NCBI RefSeq assembly: GCF_004364635.1
Contig: NZ_SOAX01000002.1
Coordinates: forward strand, 186,001 to 250,000
Reading direction: 5' to 3'
From: Halospina denitrificans
GTDB taxonomy: Bacteria > Pseudomonadota > Gammaproteobacteria > Pseudomonadales > Oleiphilaceae
DNA: 64,000 nt
Part shown: positions 1 through 10,023 of the stretch, in pieces
How positions within the stretch are numbered: the stretch's first letter is position 1
Layout: each line of letters starts with the position of its first letter
Position numbers and translations under genes: made by a program
The notes under the pieces: generated by a model
What the model saw: only the letters and a program-made list of their open reading frames with translations
Told to the model about the DNA's origin: nothing
Databases searched by the model: none

Positions 1-581
<581 letters not shown>

Positions 582-649
582 TCAATTTACGGAATCCGGT
601 CTCCCAATCCGCAACACCATATCACCCCATCCTGCGGTACACTGACACT

Positions 650-1699
650 ATGATGATGATCCCTGAAGCCATCCTGGAACTGACGCTGCTGGCCGCGCCC
701 TGGCTGCTTTTTGGGCTGATTGTGGCGGGTCTGGTCAAAGGCCTGGTCCCGGAACGCCTGATCCAGCAATGGCTCAGCGGCACCGGTTTCATGCCGATCC
801 TCCGGGGAGCGGTGCTGGGCCTGCCCCTGCCCATGTGTTCCTGCGGGGCGATTCCCACGGCCCTTACGCTCTATCGCGGCGGTGCCGGACGGGGACCGAC
901 AACCTCCTTTCTGGTCGGAACGCCGGGCGCTGGTCTCGATTCACTGTCGATAACACTGGCGCTCATGGGGCCATTCATGATGGTGGCACGAGCAGTCGGA
1001 GCCGTTATTGCCGCGGTCACTACCGGCCTTCTCACCGCCATGAGCCCGTCATCGCCCCGGGCGGTGACAGCGGCATCAGCAGAATGCGGCGGCTGCAGCG
1101 ACGACAGCTGCGACACCACCCAGGATACCGGTGCCGCACCCGGGCTGCGTTACGGGCTGCGCTACGCCTTCTCGGATATGCTGGACGACATCAGCCTCTG
1201 GATTGTTATCGGCCTGGCCGTGGCCGGAATCCTGATGACGCTGACCCCGCCCGAGGGGCTGGCCGTGCTCGGCAGCGGCATTGGGCCCATGTTGCTGATG
1301 GCGGTAATCGGTATACCACTCTATCTTTGCGCAGCAGCCACGACGCCTGTCGCAGCCGCATTGATGCTGGAAGGGCTCAGCCCCGGAACGGCACTGGTCC
1401 TGATGCTGGCCGGCCCTGTCACCAGCCTTGCCACCCTTGCGGTTTTCCGGCGTGAAATGGGCCTCCCCGCCCTTGGATTCTATCTGACCGGCATCATATT
1501 GAGTACTGTGGGCGTTGGTCTGGCGACGGACTGGCTCATTGGGGTACTGGATCTGGACATCCTCACATCCGTGAGCGCTGTTCAGGAATGGGTGCCCGCT
1601 GCTGTTGAATGGTTAGCGCTCGCCATTCTCGTTATTCTTGGTATTCCAAAGCTGAGGCGCTACTTGATGAAGGAGGAGCCCGATGACTGCTGCGACTGA
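650..1699 (+). CDS. SO_0444-type permease, probable Cu/Zn efflux (PF03773-like)
   Basis: This is a polytopic inner-membrane permease of 349 residues from the ArsP/DUF318-related family, in which the SO_0444 branch is annotated as copper/zinc efflux. The family landmark PMCSCGAIPTA is at about residues 61-71, with Cys63 and Cys65. A second Cys element, ECGGCSDDSCD, sits in a cytosolic or periplasmic loop at about 145-155, and the C-terminus ends DDCCD. These Cys/Asp clusters suggest soft-metal binding. Hydrophobic segments alternate along the whole length. Three consecutive ATGs (650, 653, 656) make the exact start uncertain, and no clear Shine-Dalgarno site precedes them. The last codons overlap the next gene (1683). 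The substrate is inferred from the family and not shown by the sequence. Confidence 0.8.
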   Translation: MMMIPEAILELTLLAAPWLLFGLIVAGLVKGLVPERLIQQWLSGTGFMPILRGAVLGLPLPMCSCGAIPTALTLYRGGAGRGPTTSFLVGTPGAGLDSLSITLALMGPFMMVARAVGAVIAAVTTGLLTAMSPSSPRAVTAASAECGGCSDDSCDTTQDTGAAPGLRYGLRYAFSDMLDDISLWIVIGLAVAGILMTLTPPEGLAVLGSGIGPMLLMAVIGIPLYLCAAATTPVAAALMLEGLSPGTALVLMLAGPVTSLATLAVFRREMGLPALGFYLTGIILSTVGVGLATDWLIGVLDLDILTSVSAVQEWVPAAVEWLALAILVILGIPKLRRYLMKEEPDDCCD

Positions 1700-1868
1700 A
1701 CACCCAAAAGACCCGCACCAGGGGCAATCCGGGGAAGCAAGACGCTACCAGGTCAGCCGCAACCGTGGTTCCGCCCGACACCGCATCCGTTACGTGGAAA
1801 GCGGCGGCGCCATCGAGACGGACGATGGCTGCCCACTTTGCAAAGCGGAACCAGAGCCCGCTAAATAA
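1683..1868 (+). CDS. small Cys-containing protein, coupled to the permease
   Basis: This is a 61-residue hypothetical protein. Its ATG lies inside the last codons of the permease, preceded by AAGGAGG (within 1668-1676), an almost perfect Shine-Dalgarno site placed in the permease coding sequence. That signal and the overlap argue strongly that it is a translated gene. The protein is very polar and basic in its first half (RRYQVSRNRGSARHRIRY), has no membrane segment, and ends with GCPLCKAEPEPAK, a single CxxC pair. I do not recognise the family. A cytoplasmic metal-binding or regulatory partner of the permease is a reasonable guess from the context only. It ends 8 bases into the convergent dehydrogenase gene. 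Confidence 0.65.
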   Translation: MTAATEHPKDPHQGQSGEARRYQVSRNRGSARHRIRYVESGGAIETDDGCPLCKAEPEPAK

Positions 1869-3519
1869 CCGCCTTCGCTGCGGCACGCCCGGCATTACGT
1901 CCTGAGAACAGGCAGCCGCCCAGGAAGGTTCCTTCCAGCGCCCGGTAGCCGTGCATGCCCCCGCCGCCAAAGCCTGCCGCCTCACCCACAGCGTACAGGC
2001 CCGGCACAGCCTCACCCTGCTCGTTCAGCACGCGGGCCTCAAGATCGGTCTCGAGCCCACCCAGCGTCTTGCGCGTCAGTATATTGAGCCTGACGGCGAT
2101 GAGCGGGCCATGAGCCGGGTCCAGTATCCGGTGGGGTTTGGCCGTGCGCACAATCCTATCGCCCGTAAAACGCCGGGCGTTGTGCATAGCCATCACCTGA
2201 AAGTCCTTGGTGAAGTCGTTGTCTAGCTCCCGGTCCCGGGCCTCGATCTGGCGCCGTATATCGGCGGGGTCGAGCAAATGGTCACCACTGAGCTCGTTCA
2301 TGCCCCTGACCAGGTCCTCGATGTTGTCCCGGACCACGAAGTCCGCGCCATGCTCCTTGAAGGCCTCGACGGGCCCGGTGCCCTTCTTCCCGAAGGGGCG
2401 CTTCAGGGTCTGCATCCAGCTCTTGCCGGTAATATCCGGGTTCTGCTCCGAGCCCGACAACGCGAACTCCCGCTTGATGATGCTCTGGTCCAGAATGAAC
2501 CAGCTGTACTCGTAGCCACTGGCCTGGATATGCGCGAGTTGCCCCAGGGTATCGGAACCGGGGTACAGGGGCGCGGGGAACCGGCGTCCTTCAGCATCGA
2601 ACCAGAGCGAGGAAGGACCGGGGAGAATACGGATGCCGTGCATCGGCCAGATCGGATCCCAGTTCTGGATGCCCTCGACGTAATGCCACATGCGGTCACG
2701 GTTGATGATGCGCCCACCGGCCTGTTCAGTGATGCCCAGCATGCGCCCATCCACATGGGCCGGCACCCCGGAGACCATGTGCTTCGGGGGCTTCCCAAGG
2801 CGCTCTGGCCAGTTTTTGCGCACCAGATCGTGGTTCCCCCCGATACCTCCGGAGGCCACGATCACTGCCTGGGCGCGATACTCGAATTCAGACTGCTCGT
2901 TCCGATTGCTCTCCACCCCACGCTCAGAGTGGTCATCCGCCAGGACCATGCCCCGGACCCCATCAATATGCCCGTCGGTGGCAAGAATCTCGTCAACGCG
3001 ATGGCGGAAAAGGAAGCGGATCAGCCCCTCGCGCTCGGCCTCCCGGGCCCGCCGCTCAAAGGGCTCCACGATCCCCGGGCCCGTGCCCCAGGTAATGTGA
3101 AAGCGTGGCACCGAGTTGCCATGCCCGCAGGCGTCATAGCCGCCGCGTTCTGCCCAGCCGAGCACGGGGAAAACCCGGTGGCCCATCTCGCGCAGCCAGG
3201 CGCGCTTCTCTCCAGCGGCGAAGTCCACATAGGCCTCGGCAACACGCCGGGGCCAGTAGTCCTCCTCCCGATCAAAGCCCGCGGTTCCCAGCCAGTCCTG
3301 CCAGGCCAGTTCCGGCGAATCCTTGATGCCCATGCGGCGCTGTTCCGGCGAGTCCACGAAGAGTAGCCCGCCGAGCGACCAGAATGCCTGGCCGCCAAGG
3401 TTCTGTTCCGACTCCTGCTCCACGACCAGGACCCGGCGCCCGGCATCGGCCAGTTCCGTTGCTGCCACCAGGCCGGCAATACCGGCCCCTACAATGATGA
3501 CGTCCGCCTGTTCCGCCAT
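1861..3519 (-). CDS. FAD-binding dehydrogenase (3-ketosteroid dehydrogenase/fumarate reductase-like)
   Basis: This is a 552-residue soluble flavoprotein of the FAD-binding_2 family. The N-terminal dinucleotide fold is obvious: DVIIVGAGIAGLVAATELA at about residues 6-24, followed by the acidic strand end VVEQES. The second FAD contact, GLYAVGEAAGFGGGGMHGY, is near residues 505-523, and the C-terminal helix begins FLGGCLFSGRNAGR. Relatives reduce or desaturate carbonyl-conjugated C-C bonds, but the real substrate of this subgroup is not known to me. The ATG at 3517-3519 has GGAG 6-7 bases upstream. No signal peptide is seen, so the protein should be cytoplasmic. It is a single-gene unit, convergent with the small Cys protein and separated by 100 bases from the antiporter gene. 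Confidence 0.85.
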   Translation of the reverse strand: MAEQADVIIVGAGIAGLVAATELADAGRRVLVVEQESEQNLGGQAFWSLGGLLFVDSPEQRRMGIKDSPELAWQDWLGTAGFDREEDYWPRRVAEAYVDFAAGEKRAWLREMGHRVFPVLGWAERGGYDACGHGNSVPRFHITWGTGPGIVEPFERRAREAEREGLIRFLFRHRVDEILATDGHIDGVRGMVLADDHSERGVESNRNEQSEFEYRAQAVIVASGGIGGNHDLVRKNWPERLGKPPKHMVSGVPAHVDGRMLGITEQAGGRIINRDRMWHYVEGIQNWDPIWPMHGIRILPGPSSLWFDAEGRRFPAPLYPGSDTLGQLAHIQASGYEYSWFILDQSIIKREFALSGSEQNPDITGKSWMQTLKRPFGKKGTGPVEAFKEHGADFVVRDNIEDLVRGMNELSGDHLLDPADIRRQIEARDRELDNDFTKDFQVMAMHNARRFTGDRIVRTAKPHRILDPAHGPLIAVRLNILTRKTLGGLETDLEARVLNEQGEAVPGLYAVGEAAGFGGGGMHGYRALEGTFLGGCLFSGRNAGRAAAKAVI

Positions 3520-3620
3520 ACCGTCTCCGTTCTGTCACTGCATTATTGTTGTTGATAAGGGGGTAACAGTAGGCGAAAGCGCGGACTTTGTTAAGCCTTG
3601 GGCGAGCGGCCCGGTCGCGG

Positions 3621-5453
3621 TCAGGTATCGGGTTGGTGAAGGCCTTCCGGATCGATGGATTCCGCCTCGTCGGATTCGAACAGCCCCTCCAGCTCGTCGA
3701 TGATCTCCTGGTCGCTGGGATTACGGCTGCCCTCTTCCTGGTGGATCGCGTAGTACTTGCGCAGCTGCTCTTCGTCATGCTGACGGAAATGCTCCACGGA
3801 CTCCCTGGCTTCCTCCTCGTCCCAGCCGAAAATCTGCAGGAGCTGCTCGCCCATATTAAGACTGCCCGCCAGCGTCTCCCGGGTTATGACCCGGCACCCC
3901 AGGTCCATAAGGCGCCATACATGCTGGCGGTTACGGGCCCGGGCATAAACCGGCACCCAGGGAAAGTTGCGCCGGATATGATCCACGATCCGCATGGAGT
4001 ATTCCGCATTCTCAACGGCCACGATAATGGCCTCGGCATCCGCGGCACCCGCGGACTTGAGCAGATCCACCCGGGCCGGATCCCCATAATAGATGCGGTG
4101 ACCGTAACGCCGGATAAAGTCGACCTGCAGCGGGTTGGAGTCCAGGGCCGAGAAGGGAATATTGGCACTGTGCAACAGCCGGCCGACCATCTGCCCGAAT
4201 CCACCGAAACCACAGATCAGGACCTTGGGTTTTTCCTCGTCCTGGTCCACGGCGTCGTAGGGGCGATTATCAATGACGTCGCTTGCAAGCAAGGGATCCA
4301 CCACCCTGCGATTGAACAGTACGGTAAAGGGCGTGGCCGCCATGGTCAGGATTACTACCGCAATCAGGACATCCGTTGTCATTTCCCCCATCACGCCATA
4401 AACGGCTGCCATCGAGAACAGGATGAACGCCAATTCGCCCCCCTGGGGCATAAGCGCCGCCAGTGCCCTCGACGAACGCCCGTCCATACCGCCTGCCCGC
4501 CCCGTGGCATAGATCAGTACCATCTTGAGTACCAGCACCGCCCCGGTAATCCCAAAGATCAGGCCAGGCATATCCGCCAACATATGCAGATCCGCGGACA
4601 TGCCAACGGACATGAAGAAAAGCCCCATGAGCAGCCCCTTGAAGGGCTCAATGGAGACGTGGATCTCGTGCCGGTACTCGGAGTCGGCGAGCAGGACACC
4701 AGCGAGGAAGGCGCCAAGCTCCATGGGCATACCGGCCATCTTGAGGATCTGGGACACGCCCAGAACAATCAGCAACGCGGTTGCCGTGAAGGTTTCCCGC
4801 GCGCCCACCCTGGCGACCGTCCGGAATACGGGGCGAAGCAGGTAATGGCCACCGACAATAACCGCGACCAGCACGGCCAGGGTGCGGACAATGGCCAGTG
4901 CCACGTCGCCGGGCGACATGGAGGCACTGCTGCCCTCGCTCATCAGCGGAATGGCCGCCAGCAGGGGAAGCAGCGCAATGTACTTGAACAGCAGCATGGC
5001 AAAGGCGCTGCGCCCATGGGGAGAGGACATCTCGTTGTGCTCGGCCAGCACCTGCATGGCAAAGGCCGTTGAGGAAAAGGAAAGACCCAGCCCGACTATC
5101 AGCGACGCCTGCCAGTCAAGCCCAAAGCTCCAGAATGCGACCAGGCCGATCGGCAACGCGCAGACGAGAACCCCTGCCATGCCCAGGCCGAATATGTTGT
5201 GGCGCATCACCCAGAGGCGTTGTGGGGCCAGCTCCAGGCCCACCAGAAAGAGCAGCAGTACCACGCCGATCTTCGAAAACTGCAGCATGCTCTCAACGTC
5301 ATCAATGACGCCAAAGAGCGACGGCCCCATGACAACACCAGCGACCAGATAGCCCAACACCGCCCCAAAACCGAGCCACTGGAAAACCGGGACTGCAATC
5401 ACCGCGGCCAGCAGGAACAGCGTTACTTCGAGCAGGAAATCCAATTCACGCAC
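3621..5453 (-). CDS. KefB/KefC-type K+/H+ antiporter with RCK domain
   Basis: This is a CPA2-family monovalent cation:proton antiporter of 610 residues. About residues 8-385 form the Na_H_Exchanger membrane domain, with VLGYLVAGVVMGP near the start, FLVGLELAP, and the KefB/C-like SEYRHEIHVSIEPFKGLLMG. About residues 400-515 are a TrkA-N/RCK domain opening KVLICGFGGFGQMVGRLL, the NAD(H)-binding GxGxxG loop. The acidic C-terminal tail is family-typical. KefB/C proteins release K+ during electrophile stress. The kefF/kefG ancillary gene is not next door. The listed start is a GTG at 5451-5453, but its AAGGAG site is directly adjacent. A TTG at 5442-5444 (protein starting DFLLEV) is better spaced, so the true protein may be three residues shorter. 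Confidence 0.9.
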   Translation of the reverse strand: MRELDFLLEVTLFLLAAVIAVPVFQWLGFGAVLGYLVAGVVMGPSLFGVIDDVESMLQFSKIGVVLLLFLVGLELAPQRLWVMRHNIFGLGMAGVLVCALPIGLVAFWSFGLDWQASLIVGLGLSFSSTAFAMQVLAEHNEMSSPHGRSAFAMLLFKYIALLPLLAAIPLMSEGSSASMSPGDVALAIVRTLAVLVAVIVGGHYLLRPVFRTVARVGARETFTATALLIVLGVSQILKMAGMPMELGAFLAGVLLADSEYRHEIHVSIEPFKGLLMGLFFMSVGMSADLHMLADMPGLIFGITGAVLVLKMVLIYATGRAGGMDGRSSRALAALMPQGGELAFILFSMAAVYGVMGEMTTDVLIAVVILTMAATPFTVLFNRRVVDPLLASDVIDNRPYDAVDQDEEKPKVLICGFGGFGQMVGRLLHSANIPFSALDSNPLQVDFIRRYGHRIYYGDPARVDLLKSAGAADAEAIIVAVENAEYSMRIVDHIRRNFPWVPVYARARNRQHVWRLMDLGCRVITRETLAGSLNMGEQLLQIFGWDEEEARESVEHFRQHDEEQLRKYYAIHQEEGSRNPSDQEIIDELEGLFESDEAESIDPEGLHQPDT

Positions 5454-5504
5454 TCCTTACCCTGTAATTCGGGCCTCATAAGGGGCCACGCTGGAAACAG
5501 GGGC

Positions 5505-5533
5505 ATACTACAGACGCAGAGTCCCCTTGCGAA
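5505..5533 (-). promoter_or_regulatory. possible sigma-70 promoter for the antiporter gene
   Basis: On the minus strand TTCGCA (5528-5533) and TAGTAT (5505-5510) are separated by 17 bases. This would place transcription start near 5498, about 45 bases before the antiporter start codon. The -35 match is only moderate. Confidence 0.35.
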
Positions 5534-5611
5534 GAGGACAGTTTCCACAGTTATTGCCGGAAATGTAACCGCCGGGATACCCTTGGCGGACACACAGAAG
5601 ACGGAGCTACT

Positions 5612-6607
5612 ATGCAGGCCTACTCCCTGCTTGACCTGGCCCCCATCAACCAGGGGAGCACCGCGCGCGACGCCCTCCTCAACGCCCTGGACCTGGCCCG
5701 ACATGCCGAGACGCTTGGATACAGGCGGTTCTGGATGGCGGAACATCACAACATGACGGGCATCGCCAGCGCCGCAACACCAGTGGCGCTGGGTTTCATC
5801 GCCGCCGGCACGGAGCACATCCGCGTGGGCGCGGCCGGAATGATGCTGCCCAACCACGCGCCTCTGGTGGTTGCCGAGGAATTCGGCACCCTTGAGGCCC
5901 TCTATCCCGGCCGTGTTGATCTGGGCCTGGGACGGGCGCCGGGTACCGATCAGGAGACGCTGAGGGCCCTGCGCCGCGATCATACCGCCGCCAACCGCTT
6001 TCCCCAGGACGTTGAGGAACTGATCCATTACCTGGAGCCGGTCCAACCAGGGCAACGGATCCAGGCTGTGCCGGGCGCAGGGACACGGGTTCCGGTCTGG
6101 ATTCTTGGTTCCAGCCTTTTCGGTGCGCAGCTGGCCGCGGCCATGGGGCTGCCCTACGCCTTTGCCTCCCATTTCGCACCGGATATGCTGGATGAGGCGC
6201 TTCAAGTCTATCGCACCCAGTTCCAGCCCTCGCGCTTCCTGGAGACCCCCTATGCGGCGGCGGCCATCAATGTCTTTGCCAGCGATGACGAAACCGAGGC
6301 ACGCCGGCTGATGACCTCCATGGAACAGCAGTTCATTGCCCTGACGCGTGGCACCCCCGGCCCCCTTCAGCCGCCCGTTGATGACCCGGACAGCCTTGGC
6401 AATGCCGCGGAACGGCGCATGGCACGACACGCTCTCAAGGAGTCGGCCGTGGGCACCCCCCGGCAGGTTGATTCCTGGATCAATGGTTTCCTGGAGAGGA
6501 CCGCCGCGGACGAGATCATTGTGACCGGCCAGATCCACGATCATGAACCACGAAAACGGTCTTTCGAGATTGCGTCAAGGGCGCTCGAGCATCACCTGAA
6601 ACAATGA
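5612..6607 (+). CDS. LLM-class flavin-dependent oxidoreductase (YhbW-like)
   Basis: This is a 331-residue luciferase-like monooxygenase fold protein. The sequence shows the YhbW-type hallmarks: start [33 protein letters not shown], then [26 protein letters not shown] and the glycine-rich [14 protein letters not shown]. These surround the flavin site in a TIM barrel. The substrate and physiological role of this subgroup are not established, and no partner flavin reductase is encoded nearby. The ATG at 5612 is preceded by GACGGAG. The gene stands alone between the divergent antiporter and the downstream diguanylate cyclase, from which it is separated by ~90 bases. Confidence 0.85.
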   Translation: MQAYSLLDLAPINQGSTARDALLNALDLARHAETLGYRRFWMAEHHNMTGIASAATPVALGFIAAGTEHIRVGAAGMMLPNHAPLVVAEEFGTLEALYPGRVDLGLGRAPGTDQETLRALRRDHTAANRFPQDVEELIHYLEPVQPGQRIQAVPGAGTRVPVWILGSSLFGAQLAAAMGLPYAFASHFAPDMLDEALQVYRTQFQPSRFLETPYAAAAINVFASDDETEARRLMTSMEQQFIALTRGTPGPLQPPVDDPDSLGNAAERRMARHALKESAVGTPRQVDSWINGFLERTAADEIIVTGQIHDHEPRKRSFEIASRALEHHLKQ

Positions 6608-6613
6608 AACCCC

Positions 6614-6628
6614 GTCACAAACTGTGAC
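6614..6628. repeat. short perfect inverted repeat after the LLM gene
   Basis: GTCACA-AAC-TGTGAC forms a 6-bp stem with a 3-base loop just after the oxidoreductase stop codon. It has no T tract, so it is a weak terminator or a protein-binding site upstream of the cyclase gene at 6699. Confidence 0.3.
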
Positions 6629-6698
6629 TCAACACTGAGGACAAAGCTGCTATCGTGACTTTCAGCAAGGACTAGCCTATTTCCGGGAGTATCCGCCC

Positions 6699-8360
6699 AT
6701 GGGTGCCTCACTGTTTGCCCGAATCCAGCAACGGACACGCTTGCTCCGCCGCGCTAAGGGCCAGGGGTCCTCAGCCCCCTATGTGGTGATCGCCGGCATC
6801 AGCAGCATCCTGATCCTGCTGTTGCTCACGATGCTGACCACCTACGCCGTACTTGAGGTAAAGACAGGCCTCAGGGCCTATGTCACTGGCGAAAGCCTGT
6901 GGTCCAAGGGGCGCCAGGATGTGGTGTTCTACCTGGATCGCTACATGGAAACCGGAAGGCCCGAGGATCTGGAACGGGCCAAGGAGGGAATTGCCGTTCC
7001 CATCGGCGACCTCAACGCACGCCAGGCCCTGCAGGCCTCTCCCCCTGATCCATCCAAAGCGAGGCGTGGTTTTCTGCAGGGCGGCAATCACCCGAACGAC
7101 GTCCCACGCCTCATCTGGCTGTTCCAGAACTTCTCGCATGTCAGCCACATGCGCAACGCGGTTACCATCTGGCAGGAAACGGACCCCTATATTCTGCGGC
7201 TTCAGGAAATAACCAACCTGCTTGAGCACGGAGCGATTACGCCAGAGCAGATCGACGAATTCCAGTCGGAACTCAATACCCTGAATGCCCGCCTGCATGA
7301 ACTGGAGACCGATTTTCTGGAAAGCCTTGGTGCTGCGGACCGCTGGCTCAACCGGATGGTGTTCATCAGCGTGGTAGCCACATTGGCGCTGGCTGGCATC
7401 CTGACCATGTGCCTGGTCTGGTGGGCAGCGCGCCGCCTCGAACGCTCGGAGCGCCAACTACGCAATACACTTGAACACGCCGGTGTCGGGATGGCCCGTA
7501 TCGGCCAGAATGGGCTGATCCAATCGGCCAATACACGTCTCTGTGACACATTCAGTCTTACCGGAGATGACCTCATTGGCGCGCCGCTGTCGACACTCAT
7601 GGAATACCCCGTATCACTGCCCCAAATCCGTGACGAGCTGGAAGGCGGGCGCAGGGAAGTCACCATGGACAGCGCCTGGAATGGTCCGGACAGTCGGCAG
7701 CTGTGCCTGCGCTACACATTCAGCACCATGAATAGCCATGGCAAGCGTCCTGCCGATCTGATCCTGGTCGTAGAGGATGTTTCCGAGGAACAGACGCGCG
7801 TCGCCGAACTGACCTATGAAGCCACTCATGACGCACTCACGGGCCTCATCAACCGGCGGGACTTCAAGCGACGGCTGAACATGGTTCTGGACGCGTGCCA
7901 GACAGAGCACTCAAGACACGTCCTGTGCTTCGTGGATCTTGATTACTTCAAGGAAGTGAACGATTCCTGCGGCCACGCGGCGGGCGACCAGTGCCTTATC
8001 CAACTCTGCCAGATCCTGCGCATGCAGTTACGCGAAGGCGACGTGCTCGCCCGTCTCGGCGGCGATGAATTCGCACTGATCCTGAACTATTGCCCCCTGA
8101 ACGCAGCCCAACGGATCGCGGAGCAGATTCGCCGCAACGTGGCCGCCTTTGAGTTCCACTGGAACAACGACACCTTTCAACTGAGCGCCAGCATTGGACT
8201 GGTCGAGCTCAGCAGCCTCCAGATGAATGCCTCCGCCATTCTTCATTCCGCCGACAAGGCCTGCTACGAAGCCAAACGCGCGGGCAGAAACCAGGTCTAC
8301 GTGATGGACCCGGAGGAACTCGAAAAGGCACTGGAAGCGGGAAATCCCGGAACCGAATGA
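6699..8360 (+). CDS. membrane PAS-GGDEF diguanylate cyclase
   Basis: This is a sensor enzyme of 553 residues predicted to make cyclic di-GMP. A membrane helix at about residues 27-50 and a second at about 216-240 bracket a periplasmic domain of ~165 residues with no recognised fold. A PAS-like domain follows (about 250-370), then the GGDEF domain (about 385-540). The active site reads RLGGDEFALIL (intact GGDEF, about 453-457), and FVDLDYFKEVND carries the metal-binding Asp. An inhibitory I-site RxxD (REGD) stands five residues before the GGDEF motif, so product feedback is likely. Both catalytic and I-site residues are intact. The ligand is unknown. It is transcribed alone and is convergent with the DUF6064 gene, 14 bases away. 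Confidence 0.92.
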   Translation: MGASLFARIQQRTRLLRRAKGQGSSAPYVVIAGISSILILLLLTMLTTYAVLEVKTGLRAYVTGESLWSKGRQDVVFYLDRYMETGRPEDLERAKEGIAVPIGDLNARQALQASPPDPSKARRGFLQGGNHPNDVPRLIWLFQNFSHVSHMRNAVTIWQETDPYILRLQEITNLLEHGAITPEQIDEFQSELNTLNARLHELETDFLESLGAADRWLNRMVFISVVATLALAGILTMCLVWWAARRLERSERQLRNTLEHAGVGMARIGQNGLIQSANTRLCDTFSLTGDDLIGAPLSTLMEYPVSLPQIRDELEGGRREVTMDSAWNGPDSRQLCLRYTFSTMNSHGKRPADLILVVEDVSEEQTRVAELTYEATHDALTGLINRRDFKRRLNMVLDACQTEHSRHVLCFVDLDYFKEVNDSCGHAAGDQCLIQLCQILRMQLREGDVLARLGGDEFALILNYCPLNAAQRIAEQIRRNVAAFEFHWNNDTFQLSASIGLVELSSLQMNASAILHSADKACYEAKRAGRNQVYVMDPEELEKALEAGNPGTE

Positions 8361-8374
8361 TGCCATGACAGACG

Positions 8375-9019
8375 TCACCGATTCCTGAAAGGAAGACTCA
8401 AAAGAAAAATCAGCACAGCCACGATATTGACGAGCCCTGGCGCCCATCCCAGCGCCCACCAGGTTGCGCCGCTGTACAGACACCAGATCACAGGGATCGG
8501 CACTAACAGCCATGGAACCCGCACTGGTACCAGCAGCAGCCCCAGGGTAAGCATGGCCGTCGGGTCCGGCGCAGTGCCCGCGAGTTCAAGCCCGGCCCAG
8601 GAGCGACCGGTCAGCGGCCCCAGCAGGGGGTAGAGAACGAGTGCAAACCCCATCAAACCGGCGCCGATCATGGCCCGCACCCCGGAGGTGCCAGGCAACC
8701 TGCCGCGGGCGCCGGCAATCAGCACCAGTAAGCCCTGCAGGACGAAGGCCCAGCCGAAGTACGGACCGGCCCAGTTGAGCTCAGCATGGAAGTAAAACTG
8801 GAAAACGGCGGCCACCCAGAACCAGCAGAGGGCCATCAAAACGGCGGCACTGAGGCCACGCCCCCGCCATAGAAGGAACGGTGCAATGACTGCCGCCGCG
8901 AACACCGGCACCTGCCAGGGCCAGACCGCTTCGTTCAACCGCTCAAAAAGCCGGAAATACACTTCCGGCGTCATGGGGATAAACTGGCTGACAGTGTAGG
9001 TATCCAGTTCGCCGAGCAT
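8375..9019 (-). CDS. DUF6064 family integral membrane protein
   Basis: This is a 214-residue inner-membrane protein with about six hydrophobic helices. The first ~30 residues (including YTVSQFIPMTPEVYFRLFER) are polar and carry the family start; the end is IVAVLIFLLSLPFRNR. It matches what I know of the DUF6064 family by pattern: a short N-terminal motif, then alternating helices with WAGPYFGWAFVLQG. The function is unknown. The ATG is at 9017-9019. It follows the aldo/keto reductase gene on the same strand with only 4 bases between them, so the two are probably co-transcribed, but nothing in the sequence links their roles. Confidence 0.75.
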   Translation of the reverse strand: MLGELDTYTVSQFIPMTPEVYFRLFERLNEAVWPWQVPVFAAAVIAPFLLWRGRGLSAAVLMALCWFWVAAVFQFYFHAELNWAGPYFGWAFVLQGLLVLIAGARGRLPGTSGVRAMIGAGLMGFALVLYPLLGPLTGRSWAGLELAGTAPDPTAMLTLGLLLVPVRVPWLLVPIPVIWCLYSGATWWALGWAPGLVNIVAVLIFLLSLPFRNR

Positions 9020-9023
9020 GGGC

Positions 9024-9956
9024 CTAGACCGAGTCGAGTGCGTCGATCATACGACGGCGCATGGCCGCGTCCGGTAACGCCCCACGAGCCGCCCCCATGT
9101 TCTCGCGCATATGCTCAACCTGTGTCGTCGCGGGGATGGCGCAGGTAACCGCCGGGTGGGAGACAATGAATTTGAGCAGGAGCTGGGGCCAGTTATGGCA
9201 GCCAATTTCACCCGCCCAATCCGGCAGCGGGACATTACGTCCCTGGAGGCGGTTGATCAGGTATCCGCCCTCAAAGGGGCGGTTGGCAATGACCGCAATG
9301 CCCTTATCACGGGCAAGCGGCAAGAGGCGTTGCTCCACGTCCCGGTTGGCGAGGCTGTAGGTGAGCTGAACAAAATCAATATCCTGGCTTTCCAGGATAT
9401 GCTCGATTTCCCGGTGACGCCGGCCATGGGAAGTGGTAATGCCGATATATCGCACCTTCCCTTCGGCCTTCATGGTCTTCAGGGTTTCCAGATGGGGCTC
9501 CCAGGAAAGCAGGTTATGCACCTGCATCAGGTCAATGGTATCCAGGTTCCATCTTGAGGCGGTCTGCCTGAACTGCTCCCGGGTTGCCTCCCCATCCCGG
9601 GTCCAGACCTTGTCCGCTGCGAACAGTCCGCCATCATTACCCAGCTCATCCAAAGCATGGCCAAGCACTTCCTGCGAGGAACCGTACATGGGCGAGGAGT
9701 CCACTACTTCACCACCATTGGCGAAGAAGCTCTCCAGGACCCGTGTGCGGTCAGCGCGCAACTGGGGATCGCTGCCAACGTTAAAGGTCTGCCAGGTGCC
9801 CATGCCAATCACCGTCAGCGCCTCATCGGTGCCGGGGATCGGCTTACGGATAGGTTCAGAAGGCCTGGAATCGACAGCGCCCAGTGCCGGGAAGGCAGCA
9901 AGGGCTGCCCCCGCGCCCATGATTTCCAGCAGTTGTCTCCGTGTAACGGGTCTCAT
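9024..9956 (-). CDS. exported aldo/keto reductase with twin-arginine signal
   Basis: This is a 310-residue aldo/keto reductase with a Tat-type leader: TRRQLLEIMGAGAALAAFPA, cleaved probably after PALGA. The barrel catalytic tetrad can be placed: Asp and Tyr in VVDSSPMYGSS, Lys in AADKVWT and His in LMQVHNLL. The enzyme therefore probably folds with NADPH in the cytoplasm and works in the periplasm. Tat-exported AKRs are a recurrent but poorly characterised class. The ATG at 9954-9956 fits the signal peptide exactly. It is followed 4 bases later by the DUF6064 membrane protein on the same strand. The substrate is unknown. Confidence 0.87.
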   Translation of the reverse strand: MRPVTRRQLLEIMGAGAALAAFPALGAVDSRPSEPIRKPIPGTDEALTVIGMGTWQTFNVGSDPQLRADRTRVLESFFANGGEVVDSSPMYGSSQEVLGHALDELGNDGGLFAADKVWTRDGEATREQFRQTASRWNLDTIDLMQVHNLLSWEPHLETLKTMKAEGKVRYIGITTSHGRRHREIEHILESQDIDFVQLTYSLANRDVEQRLLPLARDKGIAVIANRPFEGGYLINRLQGRNVPLPDWAGEIGCHNWPQLLLKFIVSHPAVTCAIPATTQVEHMRENMGAARGALPDAAMRRRMIDALDSV

Positions 9957-10023
9957 CGCATTCCCCGGATCCGGTTGAATCCAGCACTTTCTACCGGAGT
10001 ACGCGACAAGGCCCGATTCCGGT

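Noticed and set aside
3588-5072. 494-codon open frame on the plus strand
   Set aside because: It is antisense to the KefB/C-type antiporter; the composition is His/Gln-rich as in other shadows, and there is no motif or ribosome site.
6614-6628. CRP site before the diguanylate cyclase gene
   Set aside because: The half-sites are in the wrong order (TCACA before TGTGA), the reverse of a CRP box, so it is only a small inverted repeat.
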